Shown here one piece after another: positions 37,867-48,049 of a stretch of DNA of 64,000 nucleotides. The first letter of the stretch is position 1; every line of letters starts with the position of its first letter. Made by a program: the position numbers and the translations under genes. Source of the stretch: Hongsoonwoonella zoysiae (GTDB lineage Bacteria; Pseudomonadota; Alphaproteobacteria; Rhizobiales; Stappiaceae). The notes under the pieces are model-generated. The model did not search any database. It was not told the DNA's origin and was given only the letters and a program-made list of their open reading frames with translations. The DNA lies in NCBI RefSeq assembly GCF_013266695.1, contig NZ_JABRXF010000001.1, positions 1,431,736 to 1,495,735 on the forward strand, written 5' to 3'.

Positions 37867-39162
<1,296 letters not shown>

Positions 39163-39198
39163 GCGTAACGCTTGATTTCGGCGGGAACGAGCGAGCAT

Positions 39199-40953
39199 AT
39201 GGCGGATTACTATTCGGTTTTGAAGAAAACCGTTGCAGCACTTCCTGACAATACCGGTGCCGCGCGGCGTAACATCTACCAGCGCGCCCGCACCGCGATC
39301 GTCGGTCAGTTGAAGGCCTATGATCCGCCGTTGTCCCCTTCGGAGATCACGAACGAGCAGTTGCGCCTCGAAGAGGCGATTCGCAAGGTCGAGGCTGAGG
39401 CCGCGCGAGAGACGCTTGGCCTCAACAAGCCGCCCGAGGAACCTGCCGCGCCCGGCTTCGCGCGCAAGCCTGAAGAAAAAGGCGAGGGTGTCTCCGCTCC
39501 GGAAACGGACGGGGAAAGCGATAGGGCTTCCAAGCTGCCGGAACCTCGGCCGGTTGAAGAGCCTGCCCCACCGCCGGCGAACGCAGCGCCCACTGTCGGA
39601 AACAGGCGTGAGGAACCCGCCTTTGCGGGCGGTACCGCCGATGCCGGACCACGCGCGGAGCCGCGTTTCGACGAGCCGCCTCCCGTTGCCGCGCCGGGCG
39701 AAAGTGGCGTCCAGGCGGAAGAAAAGTCCGGGCGCGGCAAAAAGCCGGGCAGGCGCGCGAAAGAGAAAAAGGCACCCGTCAGCCGGCCTCCAACGCATGA
39801 CCGTCCTTCGCGAATCCCCGTGGTCATGTCGATCCTGATGGCCTTGATCGTACTGGTCGGGATCGCGGCGATAGGCTATTCGCAGCGCGATGCTTTGCTT
39901 GCCTTGCTGGAGGATGACGGAGAAGGTGCCGCGCCCGCGGCGGACACCACGTCCGCTTCCACGGACGGTCAGGCGGAAGAACCGAAGGAGGCGGCCGCGC
40001 CTCCCGCTTCGAACGGCAAGATCGATGCCCGCCTGCCATCGGCGGTTGGGAACGACAAGCCGGCCGCGCCTGACGCTCGGACGGTGACGACCACGCGCAT
40101 CTCGCCCCGTGCGCCGGATGGCGGCACGAACGCACAGCCTCGGGAAAACGTAAGAAGCGTCGAACCTCGGCGTGTGGAACCCGGTGCAACTCCCGCTCCC
40201 GCCGGGCAGGCGCCGAACCAGCCTCCCTCATCGGCTGATGATAGGTCCGGCGTCACGACGCCGGATCCGGCCGTGTCCGCTGCCGGTGCCTCGCCGGCTC
40301 AAAGTGCGGGAAACCCGGGGGATGACGCTTCGGACGGCAATGTTCGTGAAGTCGAAACCGCATCCGTCGCGCCGCAATCCGGTGCGGGCGGGGCAACCGG
40401 CGGGAATACGCCGGCCTCCGCGGCCGTGGCGCAGCGCTCGATCCTCTACGAGGAGGGGCCGGACAGCAATGGATCCGGGTCGGCCTCGCCGGGACAAGTC
40501 ATATGGTCGCTCGACGACGGGGTGAATGGCGAGGATGCGGTCTTGCGCATCGCCGCAAACATCACCGATCGTGACATCAGCGCCGAAGTGACGATCAAGC
40601 CAAATACCGATGATTCCCTTCCGGCAAGCCACCTTGTGGAGGTTCAGTTCGATTTTCCGCAAGGCTTCACCGGAAAGGGTGTTGCGAACGTGCCCGGCCT
40701 CGTCATGAAAAGAACGGAAGAGGCCCGCGGCGACGCCTTGATCGGTGCGTCGGTGAAGGTGGCCGATAATCTGTTCTGGGTGGCGCTTTCCAATGTGCCG
40801 AGCGAGCGTGACCGCAACATGTCGTTGCTGCGCGAACGCGGCTGGATAGATATCCCGATCCTTTATGAGGACGGCAAGCGCGCCATACTGACGCTTGAAA
40901 AGGGTACACCGGGTACGCGCGCCGTCGAGCAGGCGATGGCATCCTGGCAGTGA
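39199..40953 (+). CDS. Membrane-anchored protein of unknown function, conserved next to purA
   Basis: 584 residues from ATG 39199. A conserved cytoplasmic N-terminal domain (1-75: MADYYSVLKKTVAALPDNT, RARTAIVGQLKAYDPPLSPSEI) precedes a charged, Pro-rich linker, one membrane helix near 210-230 (PVVMSILMALIVLVGIAAIGY) and a long Pro/Ala/Ser-rich periplasmic stretch. A compact C-terminal domain of about 170 residues follows, from roughly VAQRSILYEEG. No catalytic motif is recognised. The layout, helical inside, disordered arm, folded outside, resembles envelope-sensing or wall-associated proteins, but that is only a likeness. Its start is 36 bp after purA, with which it may be co-transcribed. 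Confidence 0.7.
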   Translation: MADYYSVLKKTVAALPDNTGAARRNIYQRARTAIVGQLKAYDPPLSPSEITNEQLRLEEAIRKVEAEAARETLGLNKPPEEPAAPGFARKPEEKGEGVSAPETDGESDRASKLPEPRPVEEPAPPPANAAPTVGNRREEPAFAGGTADAGPRAEPRFDEPPPVAAPGESGVQAEEKSGRGKKPGRRAKEKKAPVSRPPTHDRPSRIPVVMSILMALIVLVGIAAIGYSQRDALLALLEDDGEGAAPAADTTSASTDGQAEEPKEAAAPPASNGKIDARLPSAVGNDKPAAPDARTVTTTRISPRAPDGGTNAQPRENVRSVEPRRVEPGATPAPAGQAPNQPPSSADDRSGVTTPDPAVSAAGASPAQSAGNPGDDASDGNVREVETASVAPQSGAGGATGGNTPASAAVAQRSILYEEGPDSNGSGSASPGQVIWSLDDGVNGEDAVLRIAANITDRDISAEVTIKPNTDDSLPASHLVEVQFDFPQGFTGKGVANVPGLVMKRTEEARGDALIGASVKVADNLFWVALSNVPSERDRNMSLLRERGWIDIPILYEDGKRAILTLEKGTPGTRAVEQAMASWQ

Positions 40954-40984
40954 AAGCGGCGACGCCGTGCCCTCTCCTTCGTCG

Positions 40985-41057
40985 TTGCCGGGCTTGACCC
41001 GGCGACCCATATTGTAACGGCGCTCCGGAGATTGTGGGTGACCGGGTCAAGCCCACG
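40985..41057. repeat. Palindromic repeat with gggcttgaccc arms
   Basis: gggcttgacccggcgaccca (40990-41009) is repeated in inverse at 41035-41054 with two mismatches around 25 bp. Sequences of the form cgtcattgcc-gggcttgaccc are widely dispersed in rhizobial intergenic DNA. Confidence 0.65.
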
Positions 41058-41214
41058 GCTGTCCAGTTGAGGTCGCGCGTCGGCGGTGATCGTCTTGAGA
41101 AACGAGCCAAATTGAACATTTTGCCGGAACCGGACACGGTTTGCGCAGGTTGACTGCTTCGTTTCCCGATTGCTCGGCATTGGGAACCGGCAGTTTCCTG
41201 GCCTCATCCTCAGG

Positions 41215-41437
41215 GTCATCCCGGACTTGATCCGGGTTCCAATCCGCCTCGCAAATTACTTCGAAATATCAATGAATTTGTGGCATCGCCCACTGATATT
41301 CTCATCGCCCTCGCATGTTGAACGGTGATTTGGCCCCGGGGCAGGCCCGGGGTGACGGCGGAGTGTGGGCGAGTACCTTGCGAAAATCAGCAGAGAATCC
41401 TTAACCGGACAGCAGTGAGTCCGGGCCGGGCATGACG
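41215..41437. repeat. Three short CCGGG-type intergenic repeat units
   Basis: Three relatives of the same dispersed repeat type occur in the gene-free 40954-41573 stretch: gtcatcccggacttgatccg (41215 on), ggccccggggcaggcccggg with gtgacgg after it (41332-41358), and gagtccgggccgggcatgac (41417-41436). Each combines a CCGGG palindrome with a gtcat/gtgac/atgac edge. No gene is supported between 40954 and 41573. Confidence 0.5.
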
Positions 41438-41573
41438 ATAAAAGAGTCAGTGGCTCTCTCCGTCAGCATCCGCCTGCCTCGAAGACCTCGTTCCTGCCCA
41501 TCCGCCCTGCCGGCAAAATAGTTGGGCAAGCCCCTTGTAAAAACAGCGTCACCCTATAACTTCTCCTGTATTC

Positions 41574-41708
41574 CGAGGGGTGTTCCCGCCGGATCGGCGC
41601 TTTTGTTCGAACGGGCATCAAGGTCGATTGGTTGGCGGCGGGGGCTGAGATGGCAGCTTTGCCGGACCCTTAGAACCTGATCCGGGTCATGCCGGCGAAG
41701 GGACTGGA
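41574..41708 (+). promoter_or_regulatory. TPP riboswitch (THI element)
   Basis: The conserved core is present in order: gaggggtg (5' stem), ggggctgaga (41641-41650), accctta, gaacctgatccgggt, atgccggcgaagggac. The 3' arm aaggga closes on the 5' aggggt arm. Between cccgcc and ggcggg an extended variable helix of about 45 nt is inserted. It ends 65 bp before the permease start. It senses thiamine pyrophosphate and normally turns the downstream operon off. Confidence 0.93.
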
Positions 41709-41772
41709 ACCTGAGCCTCTTTCCCGGATCTCCACTGTCGCATCACCCGATGCGGAGAACGGAGATCCTCTG

Positions 41773-42606
41773 ATGTCTTCTCAAGACCGCGTAGCGGTAT
41801 ATGCCGGCTCCGAAGATGCACCGCCGATTGGCGCCGGCATCTCCCATGCCCTTGGCCGCGCCGCGCGCCCGCTTTTGCGCATGGCGCTCATGACGGCGGC
41901 CTTCATCGCGATTTGGGCCGGCCTCGTGCGCTGGTTCGCCATCCCGCCCTATCTGCTTCCCGGGCCTGAGCGCGTCTTTCATGCTTTTGCCGAGCGTTGG
42001 TGGTTTCTGCTCGACCATGCCCGCATCACGGCGGTCGAGACGGTCATCGGCTTTTTCTGCGGCGTAGCCGGTGGCGTGCTGTTCGCATTGCTGATGACGC
42101 TTTCTCCCATACTCCGACGGGTCCTGCTGCCGCCGATCCTGGTAACCCAGGCTCTGCCCGTCTTCGCCATCGCGCCGATCCTGGTCCTGTGGCTCGGCTT
42201 CGGGCTCGCGTCCAAGGTCGTCATGGCCATGCTGGTGATCTTCTTTTCCGTCACCTCCACCTTTTATGACGGCCTGAGGCGAACGGAAACCGGCCTTCTC
42301 GACCTTGCGAAGCTCTACCGGGTTTCGAAATTGCAGGAACTTTTGCGGTTTCGAATACCAGCCGCCTTGCCTGCTCTTTCTTCGGGTGTTCGCATCGCCG
42401 CCGTCTTCGCGCCCATCGGCGCCGTCATCGGCGAATGGGTCGGCGCGAAGGGCGGGCTTGCCTTCATCATGCTCCAGAGCAACGCGCGCATGCAGGCGGA
42501 TGTGATGTTCGCAGCACTCATCCTGCTTGCGGTCATGGTGCTTTTGCTGCGCGCGGTCGTGGAAGCCGCAACCCGGCGCCTCGTGCACTGGCAGCCGGAA
42601 GACTGA
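41773..42606 (+). CDS. thiX: ABC transporter permease for a thiamine precursor (ThiX-like)
   Basis: 277 residues from ATG 41773, preceded by ggag at 9 bp; the open frame extends back into the riboswitch but that part is leader. It has about six membrane helices of the BPD type with the EAA-loop region GLRRTETGLLDLAKLYRVSKLQELLRFRIPAALPAL. A TPP riboswitch upstream and a ThiY-like binding protein downstream point to uptake of hydroxymethylpyrimidine or formylaminopyrimidine. The ATPase subunit (ThiZ), normally in the same operon, is absent from the locus. Confidence 0.88.
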   Translation: MSSQDRVAVYAGSEDAPPIGAGISHALGRAARPLLRMALMTAAFIAIWAGLVRWFAIPPYLLPGPERVFHAFAERWWFLLDHARITAVETVIGFFCGVAGGVLFALLMTLSPILRRVLLPPILVTQALPVFAIAPILVLWLGFGLASKVVMAMLVIFFSVTSTFYDGLRRTETGLLDLAKLYRVSKLQELLRFRIPAALPALSSGVRIAAVFAPIGAVIGEWVGAKGGLAFIMLQSNARMQADVMFAALILLAVMVLLLRAVVEAATRRLVHWQPED

Positions 42607-42635
42607 TTCCCCATCCCCCACCACAGGAGAAAAAA

Positions 42636-43574
42636 ATGCTCCGTAAATTCGCCATATCGCTTGCCATGGTCATTGCGATGGCCGCCCCGGCGAATGCCGC
42701 AGACAAACTCACGCTTCTTCTCGACTGGTTCACCAACCCCGATCATGCGCCGATCATCGTCGCCAAGGCGAACGGCTATTTCGCGGAGGTGGGGCTCGAT
42801 GTGGAGCTTATCGAGCCCGCCGACCCTTCGTTGCCGCCGAAGCTCGTCGCGGCCGGGGAGGGGGATATCGCCATTTCCTACCAGCAGACCCTGCATGCGC
42901 AGGTGGACGAAGGCTTGCCCGTCGCGCGGATAGGGACGCTCGTCGCGACGCCGCTCAATTCTCTCATTGTGCTTGAGGACGGCCCGATCGAAACCCTCGC
43001 CGATCTGAAGGGCAAGAAGATCGGTTTTTCGGTGTCGGGTTTCGAGGACGCGATGCTCAACGCCATGCTGAAATCGCAAGGATTGACCGTTGAGGACGTT
43101 GAACTCATCAACGTCAATTTCGCCCTGTCGCCCGCCTTATTGTCGGGGCAGGTCGATGCCGTGATCGGCGGCTATCGCAATTTCGAGCTGACGCAGATCG
43201 AACTGGAAGGCAAGAAGGGCAAGGCTTTCTACCCGGAGGAAAACGGCGTTCCCGTCTTCGACGAACTGATCTTCATCGCGCATCGCGAAAAGACCGGGGA
43301 CGACCGCTTCCCGCGCTTTCTGGAAGCAATCGAAGCTGCAACGATCTTCCTGACGAACCATCCGCAAAAGGCATGGGAAGCGTTCATCGAGGCCTATCCG
43401 AGCCTTGACGACGAGCTCAACCGCCGTGCCTGGTTCGATACGCTTCCCCGGTTCGCAAAACGCCCCGCCGCCCTCGATCGCGGGCGTTATCAGCGTTTCG
43501 CCGAGTTCTTGAAGGAATCCGGGCTCATCGCGGAGGTTCCGCCGGTCGAAACCTATGCGGTGGAGATAAGATAA
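42636..43574 (+). CDS. thiY: Periplasmic pyrimidine-precursor binding protein (ThiY-like, NMT1/THI5 family)
   Basis: 312 residues with ribosome site aggaga before ATG 42636. A signal peptide (MLRKFAISLAMVIAMAAPANA) is followed by the THI5/ThiY signature start LTLLLDWFTNPDHAPIIVAKANGYF, DVELIEPADPSLPPKLVAAGEGDIAISYQ and the pyrimidine pocket FSVSGFEDAMLN. Such proteins bind formylaminopyrimidine or HMP-type thiamine precursors and deliver them to the permease. It is 29 bp after thiX under the same riboswitch and converges on the cyclase gene (33 bp between stops). Confidence 0.9.
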   Translation: MLRKFAISLAMVIAMAAPANAADKLTLLLDWFTNPDHAPIIVAKANGYFAEVGLDVELIEPADPSLPPKLVAAGEGDIAISYQQTLHAQVDEGLPVARIGTLVATPLNSLIVLEDGPIETLADLKGKKIGFSVSGFEDAMLNAMLKSQGLTVEDVELINVNFALSPALLSGQVDAVIGGYRNFELTQIELEGKKGKAFYPEENGVPVFDELIFIAHREKTGDDRFPRFLEAIEAATIFLTNHPQKAWEAFIEAYPSLDDELNRRAWFDTLPRFAKRPAALDRGRYQRFAEFLKESGLIAEVPPVETYAVEIR

Positions 43575-43607
43575 CGCTCAATCGTCGGCGGTTGGATGCG
43601 GTAACGT

Positions 43608-45818
43608 TCAGCCGCCGGCCGATTGCATGCGCGGCAGGGCCGTTATCCGCTCTTCCAGCCGGTCGTAAAAATCCGACAGGTTTTGCGGGGCGCATTTGCG
43701 ACACTCGGCCAAATACGCCCGGGCCGCTTTCCCATCATCGCCGTCCATTGCCGAAATGAACTTGGCATGGGCCTCGCGGAGCGTAGAGAACGCGCTGCTT
43801 GCGGCGTATTCGGGCGAACCTGCAAGGGCGTAGAGCTTCACCGGAACGGTTTTTCCCTTAAGCGGAATAACCCCTGCTTCGAGATAGGCGAATTTGGGTG
43901 CACCTCTCATCGTGTCCTCGGAGACGACGCAATCCGCGCCGACTGTCTTGCAGCTTGCCTCGATCCGCGCGGCAACATTCACGGCATCGCCGATCGCCGA
44001 ATAGTTGAACCGCCTGGTCGATCCCATGTTGCCGACGCAGGCCGGGCCGCTGTTGATCCCCACACCAATGCGCACGTCTTGAGCAGGCAGGCCTCGCGCC
44101 TTGAAGCCGAATGCGTCTTTCGCGTTCAGCCGGTCGACGGCTTTTGTGAGCGCCAACCCCGCACGGCAGGCTCGCGCCGCATGATCTTCCACCGTGATCG
44201 GCGCGTTCCAGAACGCCATGATGCTGTCGCCGATGTACTTGTCGATCGTGCCGCCTTCCGCTTGAATGGCTTCCGAGAGGGGAGAAAGCAGCGTGTTCAG
44301 GAAGCCGACGAGGTCCGTCGGAGAAAGCTGCTCGGAGATCCGGGTGAACCCGCGCACATCCATGAAGAGGATCGTTATCTCGCGCATCTCGCCGCCAAGC
44401 CTGAGGCCCTCCGGCGCGTTCTCCAGCCGCTTGACGAGTTCGGGCGAAAGATATTGCCCGAAGGCGGTGCGCACGAACCTCTTCTCGCGCTCGGTCAGCA
44501 GATAAAGAAGGGCCGTTGCGGTTGCATAGACCAGCAGGTTGGCGAGCGCCGGGTAGACGGGGTCTATGAGCAGGCTTTGCTCTGTAAAGAGATAAGCCGC
44601 CCCGCCGAAGATTAAGCCCGCTGAAACCGCGCCGAAGGCCGCTGTCCAGCCGGCGCCCAGCGAGGGAAGTGCCGAGATTATGAAAAGCCCGAGCGCGAAA
44701 GTGACGATCAGTTCCAGGCCGTAGGCCCAGTCGGGCCGCGTCAGGAAGCGGCCGGTCGTGATCTGCTCCAGCGCCTGTGCGTGCACGGAAACGCCGGGCA
44801 CCAGTTCGCCGAGCGGGGTAACGCGGATGTCGGACAGCCCGACCGAGGACGTGCCGACGAGGACGATCCGGCCTTCAACCGCGCTCGCGGCAGCAGCTTC
44901 TTTTTCCGGGTCGAGAATGTCGGCGGCGGAGAAATAGCGTTCGCCGCGGTCCCGGTCGAAATGCAGCCAGATTTCGCCCGCCGCGGTCGTCGGGATTTTG
45001 AAAGCCCCGACCTTGATTTCCGTAATTGCCGGCGCGCCGCTGTCGATTTCGCCGCTCGCCCCGGTCGTGCGTATCAAGATTCCGGAAGCTCCTTGCGCTA
45101 TCCTGAGCGCCTCAACAGAAAGGCTGGGATAAAGCTTCTCCCCGTCGCTGAAGAGCAGTGGCAGCCGGCGCACGACACCTGCGGTATCGTGAAGCGACAG
45201 GCTCACGCTACCTACTCCAGCGGCAGCGTTTTCGAGGGCCGGAAGACTGGTCAGTGAATCGAGAAAAGTTGGAACCAGCCCGGCCGGGTCATGTCCGCCG
45301 TATGCGAAACCCGCTTTCGCGGCGGGCCGATTGTCGCCGGGGGAGGGTAGTGTGGCGAATCCGACCACCACCGGCCGGCCTTTTATCGCGGAGGCGAACA
45401 GGATATCTGTGTCGGGCAGTTTGCCCGTAATCGCCTCGAGTTGTCCCGCTTTGGAATTCTCCTCGACGCCAAGATTGCGCAAGATCCGGTGCGGCGAATT
45501 GCGGTCCGGCTCGGCGAAGATGATGTCATAGGCGATGGCTGCCGCGCCAACATCCGAAAGCCGCTGCGTCAGTCTTGCGAGCAGATCCCTCGGCCAGGGC
45601 CATTGTCCAAATTCGTCAAGCGATTTCTCATCGATATCGACAATCACCACCGGCGCCGATTCATACGTCCGCGGCCAGATTCTTTGAAAGGCATCGAAGG
45701 TTAATTCGCGCACGGAAGACAGGAAAAACGGGTCGAAACCGCGCAATCCGGTGACAGTTGCCAGAACAAGTCCGGCCACAATCGGGACAAGAAGCTCTTT
45801 TCGCCGAAAAAGGCCCAT
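43608..45818 (-). CDS. CHASE2-domain adenylate/guanylate cyclase
   Basis: 736 residues from ATG 45818; a TTG four codons upstream is less likely. An N-terminal membrane helix is followed by a periplasmic CHASE2 sensor domain (about 35-345), three clustered membrane helices (about 350-440), and a cytoplasmic class III cyclase domain (about 480-660). The metal-binding Asp is in LFMDVRGFTRISEQLSP and the second in IDKYIGDSIMAFWNAP; NSGPACVGNMGS and NYSAIGDAVNVAARIEA complete the active site. It makes cAMP (or cGMP) in response to an unknown external signal. The tail has a TPR-like helical segment ending in RKCAPQNLSDFYDRLEERI. Confidence 0.94.
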   Translation of the reverse strand: MGLFRRKELLVPIVAGLVLATVTGLRGFDPFFLSSVRELTFDAFQRIWPRTYESAPVVIVDIDEKSLDEFGQWPWPRDLLARLTQRLSDVGAAAIAYDIIFAEPDRNSPHRILRNLGVEENSKAGQLEAITGKLPDTDILFASAIKGRPVVVGFATLPSPGDNRPAAKAGFAYGGHDPAGLVPTFLDSLTSLPALENAAAGVGSVSLSLHDTAGVVRRLPLLFSDGEKLYPSLSVEALRIAQGASGILIRTTGASGEIDSGAPAITEIKVGAFKIPTTAAGEIWLHFDRDRGERYFSAADILDPEKEAAAASAVEGRIVLVGTSSVGLSDIRVTPLGELVPGVSVHAQALEQITTGRFLTRPDWAYGLELIVTFALGLFIISALPSLGAGWTAAFGAVSAGLIFGGAAYLFTEQSLLIDPVYPALANLLVYATATALLYLLTEREKRFVRTAFGQYLSPELVKRLENAPEGLRLGGEMREITILFMDVRGFTRISEQLSPTDLVGFLNTLLSPLSEAIQAEGGTIDKYIGDSIMAFWNAPITVEDHAARACRAGLALTKAVDRLNAKDAFGFKARGLPAQDVRIGVGINSGPACVGNMGSTRRFNYSAIGDAVNVAARIEASCKTVGADCVVSEDTMRGAPKFAYLEAGVIPLKGKTVPVKLYALAGSPEYAASSAFSTLREAHAKFISAMDGDDGKAARAYLAECRKCAPQNLSDFYDRLEERITALPRMQSAGG

Positions 45819-45836
45819 GCATGATCCCAACGCTTG

Positions 45837-45865
45837 AAAAAGTCCGCGAAAGATCGCGGACTTTT
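45837..45865 (-). terminator. Second hairpin after rpoH, close to the cyclase start
   Basis: aaaagtccgcg and cgcggactttt form an 11-bp stem with T runs on both sides (minus: CTTTTTC). It lies 19 bp before the cyclase ATG, so it should isolate that gene from rpoH readthrough. Confidence 0.8.
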
Positions 45866-45887
45866 GTTTCTCACGTTAGGGAATGCG

Positions 45888-45915
45888 AAAGGGCCGCGCA
45901 AGAAGCGCGACCTTT
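45888..45915 (-). terminator. First terminator-like hairpin after rpoH
   Basis: aaagggccgcgc pairs with gcgcgacctttg (minus strand AAAGGTCGCGC ... GCGCGGCCCTTT). A separate nine-T run lies just before it on the minus strand (45925-45934). Confidence 0.6.
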
Positions 45916-45942
45916 GCGGCGTTACAAAAAAAAAGATCCGAG

Positions 45943-46836
45943 TTATGTCAGTTCCGCTGGGCGCTGCTCGAGCGCGCGGGCGCTTTTCTTGACCGCCTTT
46001 TGAACCTTCTCGAAAGCTCGAACCTCGATCTGACGTACGCGTTCGCGGCTGACCCCGAATTCGCCAGACAATTCCTCCAGCGTTATCGGATCTTCCGACA
46101 GCCGTCGGGCCTCGAATATCCGCCGTTCCCGGTCGTTCAGAACGCTCATCGCGTCTTTCAGCAACTTGATGCGATGGTCGTGTTCTTCCTGGTCGGCAAG
46201 GATTTCTTCCTGGGACTCGCTATCGTCCACCAGCCAGTCCTGCCATTCGCCGCCATCGGCTTCCTGGCGGATTGGCGCATTGAGCGATGCGTCGCCGCCC
46301 AGCCGGCGGTTCATGGAAACGACATCGTCTTCGCTGACGCCAAGTTTCGTCGCGATCTCCTGCACCTGCTCCGGCTTCAGGTCACCTTCTTCCAGCGCCT
46401 GAATACGGCCTTTCAGGCGGCGAAGGTTGAAGAACAGGCGTTTCTGGCTTGCGGTCGTGCCCATTTTCACAAGGCTCCAGGATCTGAGTATGTATTCCTG
46501 GATCGAGGCCTTGATCCACCACATCGCATATGTGGCAAGGCGAAAGCCCTTGTCGGGCTCGAAGCGCTTTACGGCCTGCATCAGACCGACGTTCCCCTCG
46601 GACACGACTTCCGCGATCGGGAGGCCGTAACCCCGGTACCCCATCGCGATCTTGGCTACAAGGCGCAGGTGCGATGTTACGAGCTTTTCGGCAGCTTCGG
46701 TATCGTCATGCTCCTTGTAGCGCTTGGCAAGCATGTATTCTTCCTGCGGCTCCAGCATGGGAAACCGGCGGATTTCGTCCAGATATCGGGATAATCCACC
46801 CTCCGCAGAGGTAAGTGCGGGTATGTTCTGGGCCAT
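45943..46836 (-). CDS. rpoH: RNA polymerase sigma factor RpoH (sigma-32)
   Basis: 297 residues. Region 1.2/2.1 opens with LSRYLDEIRRFPMLEPQEEYMLAKRY. Region 2 has SHLRLVAKIAMGYRGYGLPIAEVVSEGNVGLMQAVKRF and the -10 recognition FRLATYAMWWIKASIQEYILRSWS. The RpoH box is QKRLFFNLRRLK, and region 4.2 ends LSGEFGVSRERVRQIEVRAFEKVQ. It directs the heat-shock response; in other bacteria its level is set by FtsH, whose gene is in this window. Rhizobiales often have a second rpoH elsewhere. It is divergent from nothing close; the rluD-type gene lies upstream on the same strand. Confidence 0.97.
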   Translation of the reverse strand: MAQNIPALTSAEGGLSRYLDEIRRFPMLEPQEEYMLAKRYKEHDDTEAAEKLVTSHLRLVAKIAMGYRGYGLPIAEVVSEGNVGLMQAVKRFEPDKGFRLATYAMWWIKASIQEYILRSWSLVKMGTTASQKRLFFNLRRLKGRIQALEEGDLKPEQVQEIATKLGVSEDDVVSMNRRLGGDASLNAPIRQEADGGEWQDWLVDDSESQEEILADQEEHDHRIKLLKDAMSVLNDRERRIFEARRLSEDPITLEELSGEFGVSRERVRQIEVRAFEKVQKAVKKSARALEQRPAELT

Positions 46837-47004
46837 TGTATGCGCCCCCTTTCATCCTCCTTGCGTTTCCACGCCGGCCCCCGCGCAATGGGCCAGCCGG
46901 CAATCTGGCAAACGCTGATCAAGCAGTGCCCATTCCGGCGCACTGACGTCGAATATATAGAAAGCAATGAGTCAAAACCACGGCCCCGACCCGGAAAATG
47001 TTTG

Positions 47005-47991
47005 TCAAAGTGTATCAAATGCATCGAGAAGAGCCTGAAAGTCTTCAGGAATTCGAGATTCGAAGCGCATGTGCGCCCCGGACTCCGGATGCGCGAAAGC
47101 CAGAAGTCCGGCATGAAGCGCCTGGCGCGGGAAGCCGGCCGCCACGGATTTCGCCGGCTCCGGGAGGCGGGCGGCTTTCGTTCGGAACCCGGCTCCGTAA
47201 TCCGCATCTCCGATCAGCGGATGGCCTATGTGCGCCATATGGACGCGGATCTGGTGGGTGCGCCCTGTCTCGAGCCTGCAGGTGATCAGGCTTGCCGGGG
47301 CATCGCTATCCCCGCTCCCGTAGCGTTTTACCACTTGCCAATGGGTGATGGCATGGCGCCCGCCCGATCTTGTGACCGTGATCTTCTGCCGGTTGGCCGC
47401 GGAGCGGGCGAGAGGCGCGTCGACCGTTCCCTTGAAAGTGCCGGGCGCGCCCCACACCAGTGCGGTATAGGCGCGCTCCAGCGGGCCGGAACGTCCGTGG
47501 TCGGCGAATTGCGCGGCGAGGCCCTGATGCGCCTTGTCGGTTTTGGCAACGACAATGAGCCCGCTCGTATCCTTGTCGAGCCGATGGACGATCCCCGGCC
47601 GTTTCACCCCGCCGATCCCGGAAAGCGTATCGCCGCAGTGGTGGATCAGCGCATTGACGAGCGTGCCGGTCCAGTTGCCGGCGCCCGGATGAACGACCAG
47701 CCCCGCGGGCTTTTCGACGACGATCAGATGCTCATCTTCAAAGACCACACCCAGCGGGATGTCTTCGGCTTGCGGAACGGCCGGTTCAGCCTCGGGAATG
47801 ATCAAGACGATGGCATCACCTTCGTTGACCCTGTATTTGGGCTCCACTATGGTCTCGCCGCCGACGCGGACCTGCCCTTGTCTGATAAGAGCCTGGATCC
47901 GGCTTCGACTTATGTCCGGCGTGTTTCGGGCTATCAACTGGTCGAGGCGGATGCCGGCATCTGGCGCCGTAACTGTGATCGTTGCAACCAT
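47005..47991 (-). CDS. rluD: 23S rRNA pseudouridine synthase, RluD type
   Basis: 328 residues from ATG 47991. An N-terminal S4 domain (GIRLDQLIARNTPDISRSRIQALIRQGQV) is followed by the RluA-family catalytic domain with HRLDKDTSGLIV, catalytic Asp139. ARSAANRQKITVT and LETGRTHQIRVHMAHIGHPLIGD follow. RluD makes the helix-69 pseudouridines; RluC or another RluA paralogue cannot be fully excluded. Its start is 58 bp from the ATG of a divergent small-protein gene, and the rluD-rpoH pairing is frequent in Rhizobiales. Confidence 0.92.
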   Translation of the reverse strand: MVATITVTAPDAGIRLDQLIARNTPDISRSRIQALIRQGQVRVGGETIVEPKYRVNEGDAIVLIIPEAEPAVPQAEDIPLGVVFEDEHLIVVEKPAGLVVHPGAGNWTGTLVNALIHHCGDTLSGIGGVKRPGIVHRLDKDTSGLIVVAKTDKAHQGLAAQFADHGRSGPLERAYTALVWGAPGTFKGTVDAPLARSAANRQKITVTRSGGRHAITHWQVVKRYGSGDSDAPASLITCRLETGRTHQIRVHMAHIGHPLIGDADYGAGFRTKAARLPEPAKSVAAGFPRQALHAGLLAFAHPESGAHMRFESRIPEDFQALLDAFDTL

Positions 47992-48049
47992 GTTCTGGTT
48001 TTCGGCCGCCTTTGCGCCGAAACCGCTATCGTCCGGAGATCTTTTCTGC

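Noticed and set aside
41431-41520. A 29-codon frame starting MTIKES
   Set aside because: It overlaps a repeat unit, has no ribosome site and no sequence support.
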